From CF-162 sp040882565 (lineage in GTDB: Bacteria > Chloroflexota > Dehalococcoidia > SM23-28-2 > RBG-16-64-32), in contig JBBEAZ010000031.1 of the NCBI GenBank assembly GCA_040882565.1, positions 1 to 64,000 of the forward strand: 64,000 nt of DNA, given 5' to 3'. The stretch's first letter is position 1. Each line of letters starts with the position of its first letter. A program made the translations under genes and the position numbers. A model generated the notes under the pieces. That model searched no databases. It saw only the letters and a program-made list of their open reading frames with translations, and was not told where the DNA came from. This document shows positions 16,388 to 24,212 of the stretch, one piece after another.

Positions 16388-17631
16388 TGTTCCGCTTGCC
16401 CCTCCATGGAGTGCGCGTTTTGGACCTCACAATGTCGTGGGCCGGACCGTACGCCACCCGCCTACTGGGGGACATGGGCGCTGAGGTGATCAAGATCGAG
16501 GGCGCCGCCCACTGGGACCTCCTGCGCACGTTCACCGGCCGCCCCCCGGACGTCGACCAGATCTGGGAGCGCTCACCCTACTTCGCGCACATCAACCGCA
16601 ATAAGTACGGCCTGGCACTCGACATCACGAAGCCGCGCGGCCGGGAGCTGTTCCTCGATCTCGTAGCGCTCTCCGACGTCGTCATCGAGAACTACCGCGC
16701 GGACGTCATGGACAACCTCGGTCTCTCCTATGAAGCAGTGGTGGCGGTCAACGCGCGGATCGTCTACGTCTCGATGCCCGGCCACGGCAAGACCGGCCGC
16801 GAGAAGGACTACGTCGCCTTTGGCTCGAACGTCGAGCAACTCGCCGGCCTGGCCGCTCTCACCGGCTACGAGGGTGGTCCGCCGCACAAGACCGGAATCA
16901 GCTATGGCGACCCGGTGGCCGGCACGGCCGCGGCCGGCTCCATCGCCGCTGCCCTCTTCGACCGCCGCCGCACTGGCCGCGGCGGCTACATCGAAGTCGC
17001 TCAGCGCGAAAACCTGACAGGCCTCATCGGCGAGCAGATCGTCGCCTACTCCATCACCGGCGAGGAACCGCCCCGGCGCGGCAACCGCCACACATCGATG
17101 GCGCCGCACGGCGTCTACCGCTCAGCAGGCGGGGACGATTGGATCGCGATCGCCTGCGAGGACGACTCGCAGTTCGCCGCCCTCTGCACCGTCATCGGCA
17201 GCCCGCAGTTGGCGCGGGACGAACGCTTCGCCGTCGTGATTGCCCGCTACCGTAACCAGGACGCGATCGACGCGATCATCGGCGAGTGGACCGCGTCCCG
17301 AACGAAGGAACAGACGGCGGAAGCCTTACAGTCTGCCGGCGTGCCGGCGATGCCCGTTCTCTCGGTGCCCGAGGTCTTCACCGACGAGCACCTACGCGCA
17401 CGCGGCTTTTATGAGAGCGTCACGCACCCGGTCGCCGGAACCTGGGAGATCGAGGGGCCGCACTGGCGGATGAGCGAAACGCCTGCCCACATCCGCCTGC
17501 CGGCACCGTGCTTCGGCGAGCACAACCACTACGTCTTCCGCGAACTCCTCGGCCTGAGCGCAGATGAAGTCGCCCGACTCGAGGCAGATGGAGTCACCGC
17601 GACGGCCCCTGACTGGTCTGTGCACGAATAG
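16387..17631 (+). CDS. CaiB/BaiF family III CoA-transferase
   Basis: A 414-residue family III CoA-transferase. It has the N-terminal GVRVLDLTMSWAGPYATRLL and GAEVIKIEG strands, and GISYGDPVAGTAAAG, in which the Asp fits the catalytic aspartate. GEHNHYVF closes the second domain. ATG 16387 overlaps the GNAT stop (ATGA) and is preferred over earlier in-frame codons inside that gene. It probably activates a carboxylic acid with CoA from a donor thioester. It ends the plus-strand operon; the next gene converges from the other strand. Confidence 0.85.
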   Translation: MFRLPLHGVRVLDLTMSWAGPYATRLLGDMGAEVIKIEGAAHWDLLRTFTGRPPDVDQIWERSPYFAHINRNKYGLALDITKPRGRELFLDLVALSDVVIENYRADVMDNLGLSYEAVVAVNARIVYVSMPGHGKTGREKDYVAFGSNVEQLAGLAALTGYEGGPPHKTGISYGDPVAGTAAAGSIAAALFDRRRTGRGGYIEVAQRENLTGLIGEQIVAYSITGEEPPRRGNRHTSMAPHGVYRSAGGDDWIAIACEDDSQFAALCTVIGSPQLARDERFAVVIARYRNQDAIDAIIGEWTASRTKEQTAEALQSAGVPAMPVLSVPEVFTDEHLRARGFYESVTHPVAGTWEIEGPHWRMSETPAHIRLPAPCFGEHNHYVFRELLGLSADEVARLEADGVTATAPDWSVHE

Positions 17632-17687
17632 ATGCGGTTAGCCAACGTGGGTCAGGGCCCCAGCCTTGACCCGGCGGCCGCCGACGA

Positions 17688-18839
17688 TCAGACTCCCGTC
17701 GAAACCCCGATGATTCTGCCGATCACGAACGTCACAACCGCCGCGGCCGCGCCAAGCGCAACCTGCCGCGCCCCGCTGTAAAGCGCGCTCCGTCCAGTAA
17801 ACAGCGAAACACCAGCGCCAACAGCAAACAGCGCGCCAGCGCTGAGAGCAGCGCTGGCGACGACGAAGCCGGTGCTCGCGCTGCTGAACATGAACGGTAG
17901 CACGGGGATCGAGGCGCCAAGCGCAAAGGCGATGAATGAGCCGATCGAGGCGCCCCATGGTGATCCCAGTTCCGAGGGATCGAGGCCAAGCTCCTCCCGG
18001 ACGAGTGTGTCGAGCGCGATCTCTGGGTTTTCCATCAGCCGAGCGGCCGTGACGTCGGCCTCGTCCTTGTGCAGACCCTTGGCCTGGTAAATCAACGACA
18101 GCTCACGCATCTCCTCGTCTGGCGCGCTCTCGAGTTCCGAACGCTCCAGCTCGATCTGGCGCTCAAATAGCTCCCGCTGCGCGCGCATCGAAACATATTC
18201 GCCGGCAGCCATCGAGAAGGCGCCTGCGAGCAACCCTGCTACCCCAGCGAGCAACACGAAGTCCGCCGCCGTCTGCGCACCGGCGAAGCCCATGACCAGT
18301 GCCGTGTTGGAGACAAGACCATCGCTAACCCCGAAGATGCTCGCCCGCAACGTCCCTCCGCCGCCTGTCCGGTGCCAGCGCTCCCGCGAAAGAATGAGAT
18401 CCGAAGGTTCCTTGCCGCCACGTTCAAGGCGGGACATCGTCTTGCGGTGCTCCCGTTCGTCCGGCGCCATCGCCTGAGCCGCCTCGTCCTGCGCCATGTA
18501 CGCCCCATATGCACCCGCTTCCAGCGAGCGCACAATCGGGAGCACCGATCTCACGCCAAAGACGTTCGCGGCGGCCCCAATCAGTCGCACCTTGAGGCTC
18601 GGTCCGTGCTCCCGCGGAGTGATTCCGGCATCCGTCAGCTTCTTGCGCCAAACATTAGCGTGACGCTGCTCAACCTCCGCCAGCTCCTCGAAAATCCTGC
18701 GGCGCCCCGGGTCCTTCTCCGCCCGTGTGAGCATCTCGTAGACGGCGATTCCATCGATTTCGTCGTCGAGGTTCGCCTGGAATCGTTTGACCGCGGCTTG
18801 TGCTGTTTCGGGCTTTGGAGGAGTCGCCTTAGTGGTCAT
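17688..18839 (-). CDS. mbfA: Ferritin-like/VIT1 fusion (MbfA-type iron transporter)
   Basis: A 383-residue two-domain protein. Residues about 15-150 are a ferritin-like (rubrerythrin/erythrin) four-helix domain with carboxylate and His ligands in EELAEVEQRHANVW and a second E-rich helix near DEREHRKTM. Residues about 165-383 are a VIT1/CCC1-type membrane domain with the signature GVSDGLVSNTALVMGFAGA and several hydrophobic helices. Proteins of this plan (MbfA) export iron, and the ferritin domain may sense or oxidise Fe(II). It faces the CoA-transferase gene across a 56-base gap and stands apart from the flanking metabolic operons. Confidence 0.8.
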   Translation of the reverse strand: MTTKATPPKPETAQAAVKRFQANLDDEIDGIAVYEMLTRAEKDPGRRRIFEELAEVEQRHANVWRKKLTDAGITPREHGPSLKVRLIGAAANVFGVRSVLPIVRSLEAGAYGAYMAQDEAAQAMAPDEREHRKTMSRLERGGKEPSDLILSRERWHRTGGGGTLRASIFGVSDGLVSNTALVMGFAGAQTAADFVLLAGVAGLLAGAFSMAAGEYVSMRAQRELFERQIELERSELESAPDEEMRELSLIYQAKGLHKDEADVTAARLMENPEIALDTLVREELGLDPSELGSPWGASIGSFIAFALGASIPVLPFMFSSASTGFVVASAALSAGALFAVGAGVSLFTGRSALYSGARQVALGAAAAVVTFVIGRIIGVSTGV

Positions 18840-18870
18840 GCTGCGGCTCCATGATAGCGCAGCTACTCGC

Positions 18871-19644
18871 CTAAACGTGGCTCAACGCACCGCCATCAAT
18901 CCACACAACTTGTCCCGTCAGATACGCGGATGCCTCTCCGGCGAGGTACACCGCCATGCCCGCAACCTCATCAGGTTTCGCGAGGCGCTTGTACGGCAGG
19001 TAGTGCTCAAGCTGCGCCCGCGACTCGGCGCCACCGACGATCCCCATGCCTTCCGTCCACCCCGCGCCGATCGCGTTCACACGAATGCCGCTGCGCGCCC
19101 ACTCCAGCGCCAGCGCCCGCGTCAAGTTGAGGACGCCGGCCTGGGCAGCGCAATACGCTGCCCCATTCACCAGACCACGCTCGCCAAGTACAGACGCAAC
19201 GTTGATGATGCTGCCGCTACCCGCTGCCAGCATGTGCTTCGCGGCGGCGCGGCACGCAATGAACGGCCCGCCGAGGTTGGCCTCCACCACGCGCCGCCAT
19301 TCGCCGGTCGTGATTTCGGTCGCAGGCTTCGCGAACGGCAGGTCGTGCGCGTTCACAAGTACGTCGAGGCCGCCAAGTTCACTGATCGTGCGTCCGATGA
19401 GCGATTCCACCTCTGCCTCATCGGCGGCATCAACCGCCTGGGCAAATGTCTTCCGGTCGAGCGCCCACAACTCGTTCGAGCACGAGTTGGCGATCGTCTC
19501 TTCGTCCTTGGTACGCATCGTCGTCCCAACAGCCACGTCGGCGCCCGCTTCACCCAGCGCCACAGCAATCGCTCGGCCGATCGTGTTGGAGGCGCCGATC
19601 ACCAGCGCACGCTTACCTTCAAGCGCAAACTGCTCGTTCATCAA
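18871..19644 (-). CDS. SDR family oxidoreductase with Gln in place of catalytic Lys
   Basis: A 257-residue classical SDR. The cofactor loop GASNTIG (18-24), NVAS (148-151), Y164 and the C-terminal YLTGQVVWIDGG are normal. The active motif reads YCAAQ, so Gln168 replaces the lysine that lowers the tyrosine pKa. The codon is CAG, one base from AAG. The protein may be catalytically weak or act as a non-catalytic partner of the next SDR. Its start overlaps the end of that gene (19641-20453), which is upstream in the same minus-strand operon. Confidence 0.8.
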   Translation of the reverse strand: MMNEQFALEGKRALVIGASNTIGRAIAVALGEAGADVAVGTTMRTKDEETIANSCSNELWALDRKTFAQAVDAADEAEVESLIGRTISELGGLDVLVNAHDLPFAKPATEITTGEWRRVVEANLGGPFIACRAAAKHMLAAGSGSIINVASVLGERGLVNGAAYCAAQAGVLNLTRALALEWARSGIRVNAIGAGWTEGMGIVGGAESRAQLEHYLPYKRLAKPDEVAGMAVYLAGEASAYLTGQVVWIDGGALSHV

Positions 19645-20453
19645 GCCCCCTCGGGCGACAAAGGCACGAGGGGCGCAAAGCCTGTCGGTGCGTGCCCACC
19701 GGCGAGCCCGCCGCCGTCCAACACCACGATCTGCCCGTTCATATACGACGTCAGCCCCGAGGCAAGAACAACCGCGAGATTCCCAATCTCATCGTCACCG
19801 CCCAAACGTCCCATCGGCACGAACTTGCCGCCGCGCCACCACTCGATCATCTGCGCGTTGTCGTGCGGGAAAAGGCCCGGCGCGATCAGATTCGCCTGGA
19901 TGTTCGGAGCGTACGTCAGCGCGAGGGCTCTGGTGAAGTTGATCAGGCCCGCCTTGGCCGACGTGTAGATAAAGTTGTCCCGCGCCACTCGCAGCCCGAA
20001 GCCCGAGGTGACGTTGATGATCTTGCCACTGCCCTGCTCCAACATCTGCGGGATCGCGGCGCGCGTGCAGTACATCGCCCCCGTCAGGTTCGTATCCACC
20101 CCGACGCGCCAGTGGTTGTCGTCGATGTTCACGAGCGTGTTCTGCATCCCGGGCGTCGCTCCCCCCGCGTTGTTCACGAGGATGTCGATGCGGCCGTGCT
20201 GAGCGATCGTTGCGTCGATCATCGATCGCACGTCGACGGAGTCCGTCACGTCGCACGTCACCGGCAGCGCACCGCGTCCCTTGGCTCGCACGAGTTCCGC
20301 CGTTTCCTCGATCTGCGACTGCGTCCGCGCCGTCAGTACAAGGTCCGCGCCAGCGCCCGCTAGCGAAAGCGACATCGCCCGCCCGAGACCGCGCCCCGCG
20401 CCGGTCACGACGGCGATTTTGCCGGTGAGATCGAGCTTGTCGAGGACGCTCAC
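19641..20453 (-). CDS. Short-chain dehydrogenase/reductase (SDR)
   Basis: A 270-residue classical SDR with the full set of motifs: TGAGRGLG, the NNAG strand, a Ser in INVTSGFG and the YTSAK active site. The C-terminus MNGQIVVLDGGGLAGG is typical of 3-oxoacyl-ACP reductase-like members, but it is about 20 residues longer than average. It is likely an NAD(P)H-dependent alcohol/ketone oxidoreductase of unknown substrate. It overlaps its neighbours by 4 bases on each side in a five-gene minus-strand operon: crotonase, SnoaL-like, SDR, SDR, with the truncated SDR upstream. Confidence 0.85.
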   Translation of the reverse strand: MSVLDKLDLTGKIAVVTGAGRGLGRAMSLSLAGAGADLVLTARTQSQIEETAELVRAKGRGALPVTCDVTDSVDVRSMIDATIAQHGRIDILVNNAGGATPGMQNTLVNIDDNHWRVGVDTNLTGAMYCTRAAIPQMLEQGSGKIINVTSGFGLRVARDNFIYTSAKAGLINFTRALALTYAPNIQANLIAPGLFPHDNAQMIEWWRGGKFVPMGRLGGDDEIGNLAVVLASGLTSYMNGQIVVLDGGGLAGGHAPTGFAPLVPLSPEGA

Positions 20454-20902
20454 GCCATTCGTGCTTTCGCCCAGTCCGGCGCCGGTATCAGGCCTAGTTG
20501 CCAGTGAAGACCGAGGTCGTCTCGGCCGGCCCAGTGTTCGGTGATCTTACCGTCGGCGAACCGAAACATATGGATGGCCTGCACGCTGAACGGCTTGTCA
20601 GTGGGTTCAGTGCCCGGCGTCAGACTCCAGATGGGTATGATGTTCTTCCCAGCGTGGCTCCCGCGCATCGTCGTGCGCATGACGACCCAGTCATCGTCCG
20701 CGACGACGGTGTGTATCTCGGTCTTCCGGTCACCGAAAGTCGTATCGAGGTCCTGGAGAACCGTGCGTATCTGCTCCTTCGTCACTTTCCTGCCGTGGTT
20801 TATGCACTCATCCGCGTACATCGCCGCGGCGGCATCTAGGTCTCCGCGGTTGCTAGCGTCCATGAAGTCGAGCGCCAGTTTCTTGTTGCCCTCGGCTGAC
20901 AT
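20450..20902 (-). CDS. SnoaL/ester-cyclase-like protein
   Basis: About 150 residues with the NTF2-like (cone-shaped alpha+beta barrel) pattern of the SnoaL/ester cyclase family. The sequence starts NKKLALDFMDASNRGDLDAA, contains YADECINHGR, where Asp/His line the pocket, and ends with the HMFRFADGKITEHWAGRDDLG segment. Most relatives are hydrolase- or isomerase-like proteins of unknown substrate. ATG at 20902 is chosen because upstream in-frame sequence runs into the crotonase gene; a TTG three codons earlier fits the Shine-Dalgarno (AAAGGAAG) slightly better. Confidence 0.75.
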   Translation of the reverse strand: MSAEGNKKLALDFMDASNRGDLDAAAAMYADECINHGRKVTKEQIRTVLQDLDTTFGDRKTEIHTVVADDDWVVMRTTMRGSHAGKNIIPIWSLTPGTEPTDKPFSVQAIHMFRFADGKITEHWAGRDDLGLHWQLGLIPAPDWAKARMA

Positions 20903-20907
20903 CCTGT

Positions 20908-21756
20908 TCAAGCTTCCTTTCTCGCCGCCACGCGGCCGTCGGCAAACTTGGCATCGCGCCACTCCAGCGCTGCCTTCAACCCCTTCTCCTTGGCCATAGC
21001 GTAGAACTCCGTGACAACCGGCGCCTGGCGAGCGATCGCGTCGCGCTCCGTCGCCATCCGCTGCATCGTTCGCGCGCCCATCAGCTCCAGCGCCATGTTG
21101 ACGATACGTTTGTTCGCCGCCAGCAAGTCGACATCAATCAACGCCATCCGCTCGGCAAGTACGCGCACCTCACCGTCGAGCGCGTGCGCTGGCACTGACT
21201 TCATTACCAGCCCGATGCGCTCGGCCTCGGCGCCGCTGATCGTATCGCCTGTGAGTAGCATCCGCTTCGCCCACTGCGGCCCGACCAGGTAGGTCCACAT
21301 GTGGTTCACCGGCGAGCCCAGCGCCCGCACAGGCGGATAGCCGATCCTCGCATCCTCGGCGGCGATCACGACATCGCACAGAAGCGCGAGGTCGCTGCCG
21401 CCGGCCAGACAATACCCATGGATTCCGGCGATCACCGGCTTGTGCATGTCAAAGATCGTCATCCGCATCGCCGTCGCCTGCTCGAGGCCCCAGATGTCGC
21501 GTTCCATCGTGTGGCTCCCGGCCGCATGCGTCTGGCCGTCGCCTTTCGGTGGCTCGATGTCGTAGCCGGCCGAGAACGCGCGCCCCGCACCCTGAATTGT
21601 CACAACGTGCACCGCCGGATCGCGGTCAGCCGCGGTCAGCGCGTCGCGCAGCTCTTCCTGCATCTGCCATGAGATCGCATTCAGCTTCTCCGGCCGGTTT
21701 AGCGTGATCCGCGCAATGCGCTCGCTCGGTTCGTAAAGGATCGTCTCGTAGGACAT
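20908..21756 (-). CDS. Enoyl-CoA hydratase/isomerase family protein (crotonase)
   Basis: A 282-residue crotonase. RITLNRPEKLNAISWQM is the classic N-terminal signature, AFSAGYDIEPP the first oxyanion element and IHGYCLAGGSDLALLCDVVIA the second. The residue after the glycines is Ser-Asp rather than the usual Glu, so hydratase activity is uncertain and an isomerase or thioesterase role is possible. An AAAGGAG ribosome site precedes the ATG. It heads the minus-strand operon with the SnoaL-like and SDR genes. Confidence 0.85.
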   Translation of the reverse strand: MSYETILYEPSERIARITLNRPEKLNAISWQMQEELRDALTAADRDPAVHVVTIQGAGRAFSAGYDIEPPKGDGQTHAAGSHTMERDIWGLEQATAMRMTIFDMHKPVIAGIHGYCLAGGSDLALLCDVVIAAEDARIGYPPVRALGSPVNHMWTYLVGPQWAKRMLLTGDTISGAEAERIGLVMKSVPAHALDGEVRVLAERMALIDVDLLAANKRIVNMALELMGARTMQRMATERDAIARQAPVVTEFYAMAKEKGLKAALEWRDAKFADGRVAARKEA

Positions 21757-21802
21757 GGGCGTCTCCTTTGCGGGTCTGTGGCCGCGCGCCCAAGCTTAGC
21801 GG

Positions 21803-22213
21803 CTACGCCTTATCCCCAGCAACCGCTACAACGACATCGACGTGATCGTGGGCCACGACGAATACACCGCCTCCGGTTCGTTCCAACTCACGCGCCGTGA
21901 GGCGCTGGAACATCTCGCGCGACGCGGCGTTACGGGTCGCGTCGACCACCGCATCAAGCCCGCCCAGCGCCTTTGACACCTGGCGCACCATCACGCGCAC
22001 AGCCGCTTCGTTCGTGGCATAAATCGCCTGGCTCACCGGCGCGCCCAGCCGCTTCGCCAGCCGTTTCACGGCAAACGCCGTCTCGGCGTCGCCGTTAGCG
22101 GCGACGAGCGCAAGCGTCGCACCCGCTTCGATGAGCGCCTCAGCGCAAGCCCGCCCGACCTCGGTCTCCGCGCCGAGAAGGAGGACGCGCTTGCCAGTCA
22201 GCCGCGCCGGCAT
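21803..22213 (-). CDS. Truncated SDR-like protein (Rossmann half)
   Basis: A 136-residue protein equal to the first half of an SDR. It has the cofactor loop GAETEVG (14-20) and a GGLDAVVDATRN strand, but ends before the catalytic Ser and YxxxK region. The last 25 residues (TGGGVFVVAHDHVDVVVAVA) do not follow the family pattern. It may be a decayed paralogue of the neighbouring SDRs or a small NAD-binding regulatory protein. No downstream remnant of the second half was seen. Confidence 0.55.
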   Translation of the reverse strand: MPARLTGKRVLLLGAETEVGRACAEALIEAGATLALVAANGDAETAFAVKRLAKRLGAPVSQAIYATNEAAVRVMVRQVSKALGGLDAVVDATRNAASREMFQRLTARELERTGGGVFVVAHDHVDVVVAVAGDKA

Positions 22214-22219
22214 TCAGCT

Positions 22220-22357
22220 TCAGCCGTTCGGTCCGTCTTTGCTTGTGTCTATCTCAATCTGGTCCGCCATCTTCAGCGGGTCGAAGAAGAGCAGGTCTCC
22301 CAAAGGTCTTCGTGGACCTTGGGCAATCCCCCAATTGGCAATCACATCCTTCGTCAT
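22220..22357 (-). CDS. Possible 45-residue small protein
   Basis: A short open frame from an ATG at 22357 to a TGA at 22220-22222, fitting between the truncated SDR and the DinB-like gene on the same strand with almost no spare bases. The protein is mixed in character (RRPLGDLLFFDPLKMADQIE) with no recognised motif. No good ribosome-binding site is visible. It is reported mainly because it fills the gap. Confidence 0.25.
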   Translation of the reverse strand: MTKDVIANWGIAQGPRRPLGDLLFFDPLKMADQIEIDTSKDGPNG

Positions 22358-22372
22358 TGCCACATCTTACGC

Positions 22373-22846
22373 CTAGAAGGCGACGCGTAGAGCCGCCTCG
22401 TACAAGTGGTGGTTGGCATGCAGTACGCCGATGTTCGAGAGCAGCTCCGAAGCCGGCATTGTCATGCTGGCGAAGGTTTTGCTGGACTGCAGCTGGTCGT
22501 CGGAGAGTGACTGTACCCATTCTCCAGCCTTGCCGTAGTTCTTCTCCACCATCTCAACAAGCGCCTCGGGCGTGAGCGCCTGCATCGAAGCAATCGTCTG
22601 CGCGTTGAGGTCAGCGATACTTGTGGACTGCGTGAAGTCGGAGTCTGCCGGGGCGGCTAGCAAGGCCGGGCCCATCTGCGCGATCATGCCACCCGTCGCC
22701 GCGATATGACAGAACATCTCGCGCGGAGTCCAGCCGGCTGGTCGGGTCGCTTCCCAGTCGCCCTGCTCGTCGAGAAGCCTGCCAACGCGCCTGGCCTGAG
22801 AAACGACTCCCTCAAGGCCGGTGACAATCTCTTGCTTGGTTGTCAT
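22373..22846 (-). CDS. DinB-like/maleylpyruvate isomerase-type protein
   Basis: A 157-residue four-helix DinB-like protein. The metal triad is represented by H47 (MFCHIAA) and the H143/H147 pair (LHANHHLYEA). WTPREMFCHIA is the usual second-helix motif. Family members are metal-dependent thiol transferases or isomerases; no substrate is indicated. GGAGGAAGAG just before the ATG is a strong ribosome site. It is a second, diverged DinB-like gene in the window, the other being at 2765. Confidence 0.78.
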   Translation of the reverse strand: MTTKQEIVTGLEGVVSQARRVGRLLDEQGDWEATRPAGWTPREMFCHIAATGGMIAQMGPALLAAPADSDFTQSTSIADLNAQTIASMQALTPEALVEMVEKNYGKAGEWVQSLSDDQLQSSKTFASMTMPASELLSNIGVLHANHHLYEAALRVAF

Positions 22847-22955
22847 GGTCTCTTCCTCCTTCTACTTGCGGCGTATTCTAGCGCGCGCTAAGCATCGATG
22901 GAAAGTGCGCTGGGTCACACCAATGCACGTCAAGTAGAGCCTCGCCGGAACGTCT

Positions 22956-24152
22956 CTACGGCTGTTCGCCGTAATACTTCACGGCCGCTCCAACGCCCGC
23001 GCCTTTGTCCAGCTTCGCGCCGTGCTTCAGCAACTCCGTCTCCAACGCAAACAAAAGCCCGAGCACATTCTGCGGCGTCGAGTTGTAGCCCATCAGGCCA
23101 ATGCGCAGGATCTGTCCCTGCAGCGCGCCGATGCCTCCACCGACCTCAATGTTGTGTTCACGCAAGAGACCTTGTCGCAGCTTCGGCTCCTCAATGCCCT
23201 CCGGCACCTTCACCGTCGTCAGCGGCGGCAACCGGTATCCTTCCTGCGCATGCAACTCCATGCCCATCGCCTCAAGCCCGGCCGCCAGCGCGTCAGCGTT
23301 CCGCTTGTGTCGCACAATGCGTGGCTCCAACCCCTCTTCGAGCACGATCCGGACGCCCTCGCGGAGAGCGTAAAGCATCGTCATCGGCGGCGTGTGGTGG
23401 TACATGCGCGTCGTGCCGCCGCCCCAGTAACGGCCGAGAATATTGAGGTCGACATAGAAGCTGCTCACCGGCGTCTCACGCGCCGCAATCACGTCCATCG
23501 CTGCCTGGCTCACCGTCAGCGGCGACATCCCAGGCGGGCCCGAGAGGCACTTCTGTGTGCCCGAGTAACACACGTCGATCCCCCACTCATCGATCAGCAG
23601 CTCGCATCCGGAGAGGCTCGTCACCGCGTCGACCAGTAGCAGGGCACCGGCCTGGTGCGTGATCCGCGAGATCTCCTCGAGCGGCTGTAGGATCCCGGTG
23701 CTCGTCTCACCGTGCACGATCATCACGACTTTGGTCTTGCCGGCTTGCTTCAGCGCCCCGCTGATCTGCTCCGGCTCGATGATGCGACCCCAATCGGCCT
23801 CGACCGGGAAGACGTTGCCGCCGCAGCGCTTCGCCATGTCCGCCATCCGCGTCCCGAAGAATCCGTTCATGCAGACGACGACGTTGTCGCCCGGCTCGAC
23901 GACATTGTAGATCCCCGCCTCCATGCCGCAGGTGCCTGTACCCGAGATCGCCATCGTCAGGTCGTTCTCGGTCCGGAAGATCGTCCGCAACGGCCGCTGA
24001 GTGTCATCCATCAACTGAAGGAACACCGGGTCCAGGTAGCCAATCACCGGCGCCTGCATCGCTCGATAGACCCGCGGGTGCACGTTCGACGGCCCCGGGC
24101 CGAGGAGTTGCCGGTAAGGTATGTTGAGTTCGCCAAGCGATTCAGTAGTCAC
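22956..24152 (-). CDS. Alanine/serine-glyoxylate aminotransferase (PLP-dependent)
   Basis: A 398-residue class V aminotransferase. It opens with LLGPGPSNVHPRV, the family signature, and has SGTGTCGMEAG for cofactor phosphate binding, VDAVTSLSG with the Asp that contacts the PLP nitrogen, and GTQKCLSGPPG with Lys201 as Schiff-base lysine. Relatives convert glyoxylate to glycine with alanine or serine as amino donor. It lies 60 bases downstream of gcvPB on the same strand, so it probably supplies or balances glycine for the cleavage system. Confidence 0.88.
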   Translation of the reverse strand: MTTESLGELNIPYRQLLGPGPSNVHPRVYRAMQAPVIGYLDPVFLQLMDDTQRPLRTIFRTENDLTMAISGTGTCGMEAGIYNVVEPGDNVVVCMNGFFGTRMADMAKRCGGNVFPVEADWGRIIEPEQISGALKQAGKTKVVMIVHGETSTGILQPLEEISRITHQAGALLLVDAVTSLSGCELLIDEWGIDVCYSGTQKCLSGPPGMSPLTVSQAAMDVIAARETPVSSFYVDLNILGRYWGGGTTRMYHHTPPMTMLYALREGVRIVLEEGLEPRIVRHKRNADALAAGLEAMGMELHAQEGYRLPPLTTVKVPEGIEEPKLRQGLLREHNIEVGGGIGALQGQILRIGLMGYNSTPQNVLGLLFALETELLKHGAKLDKGAGVGAAVKYYGEQP

Positions 24153-24212
24153 GGTGAGCCTTTCGGGACGTGGTTCCCCACTTTACCGCAGACAGAGTCA
24201 ACGGGTCGACAG

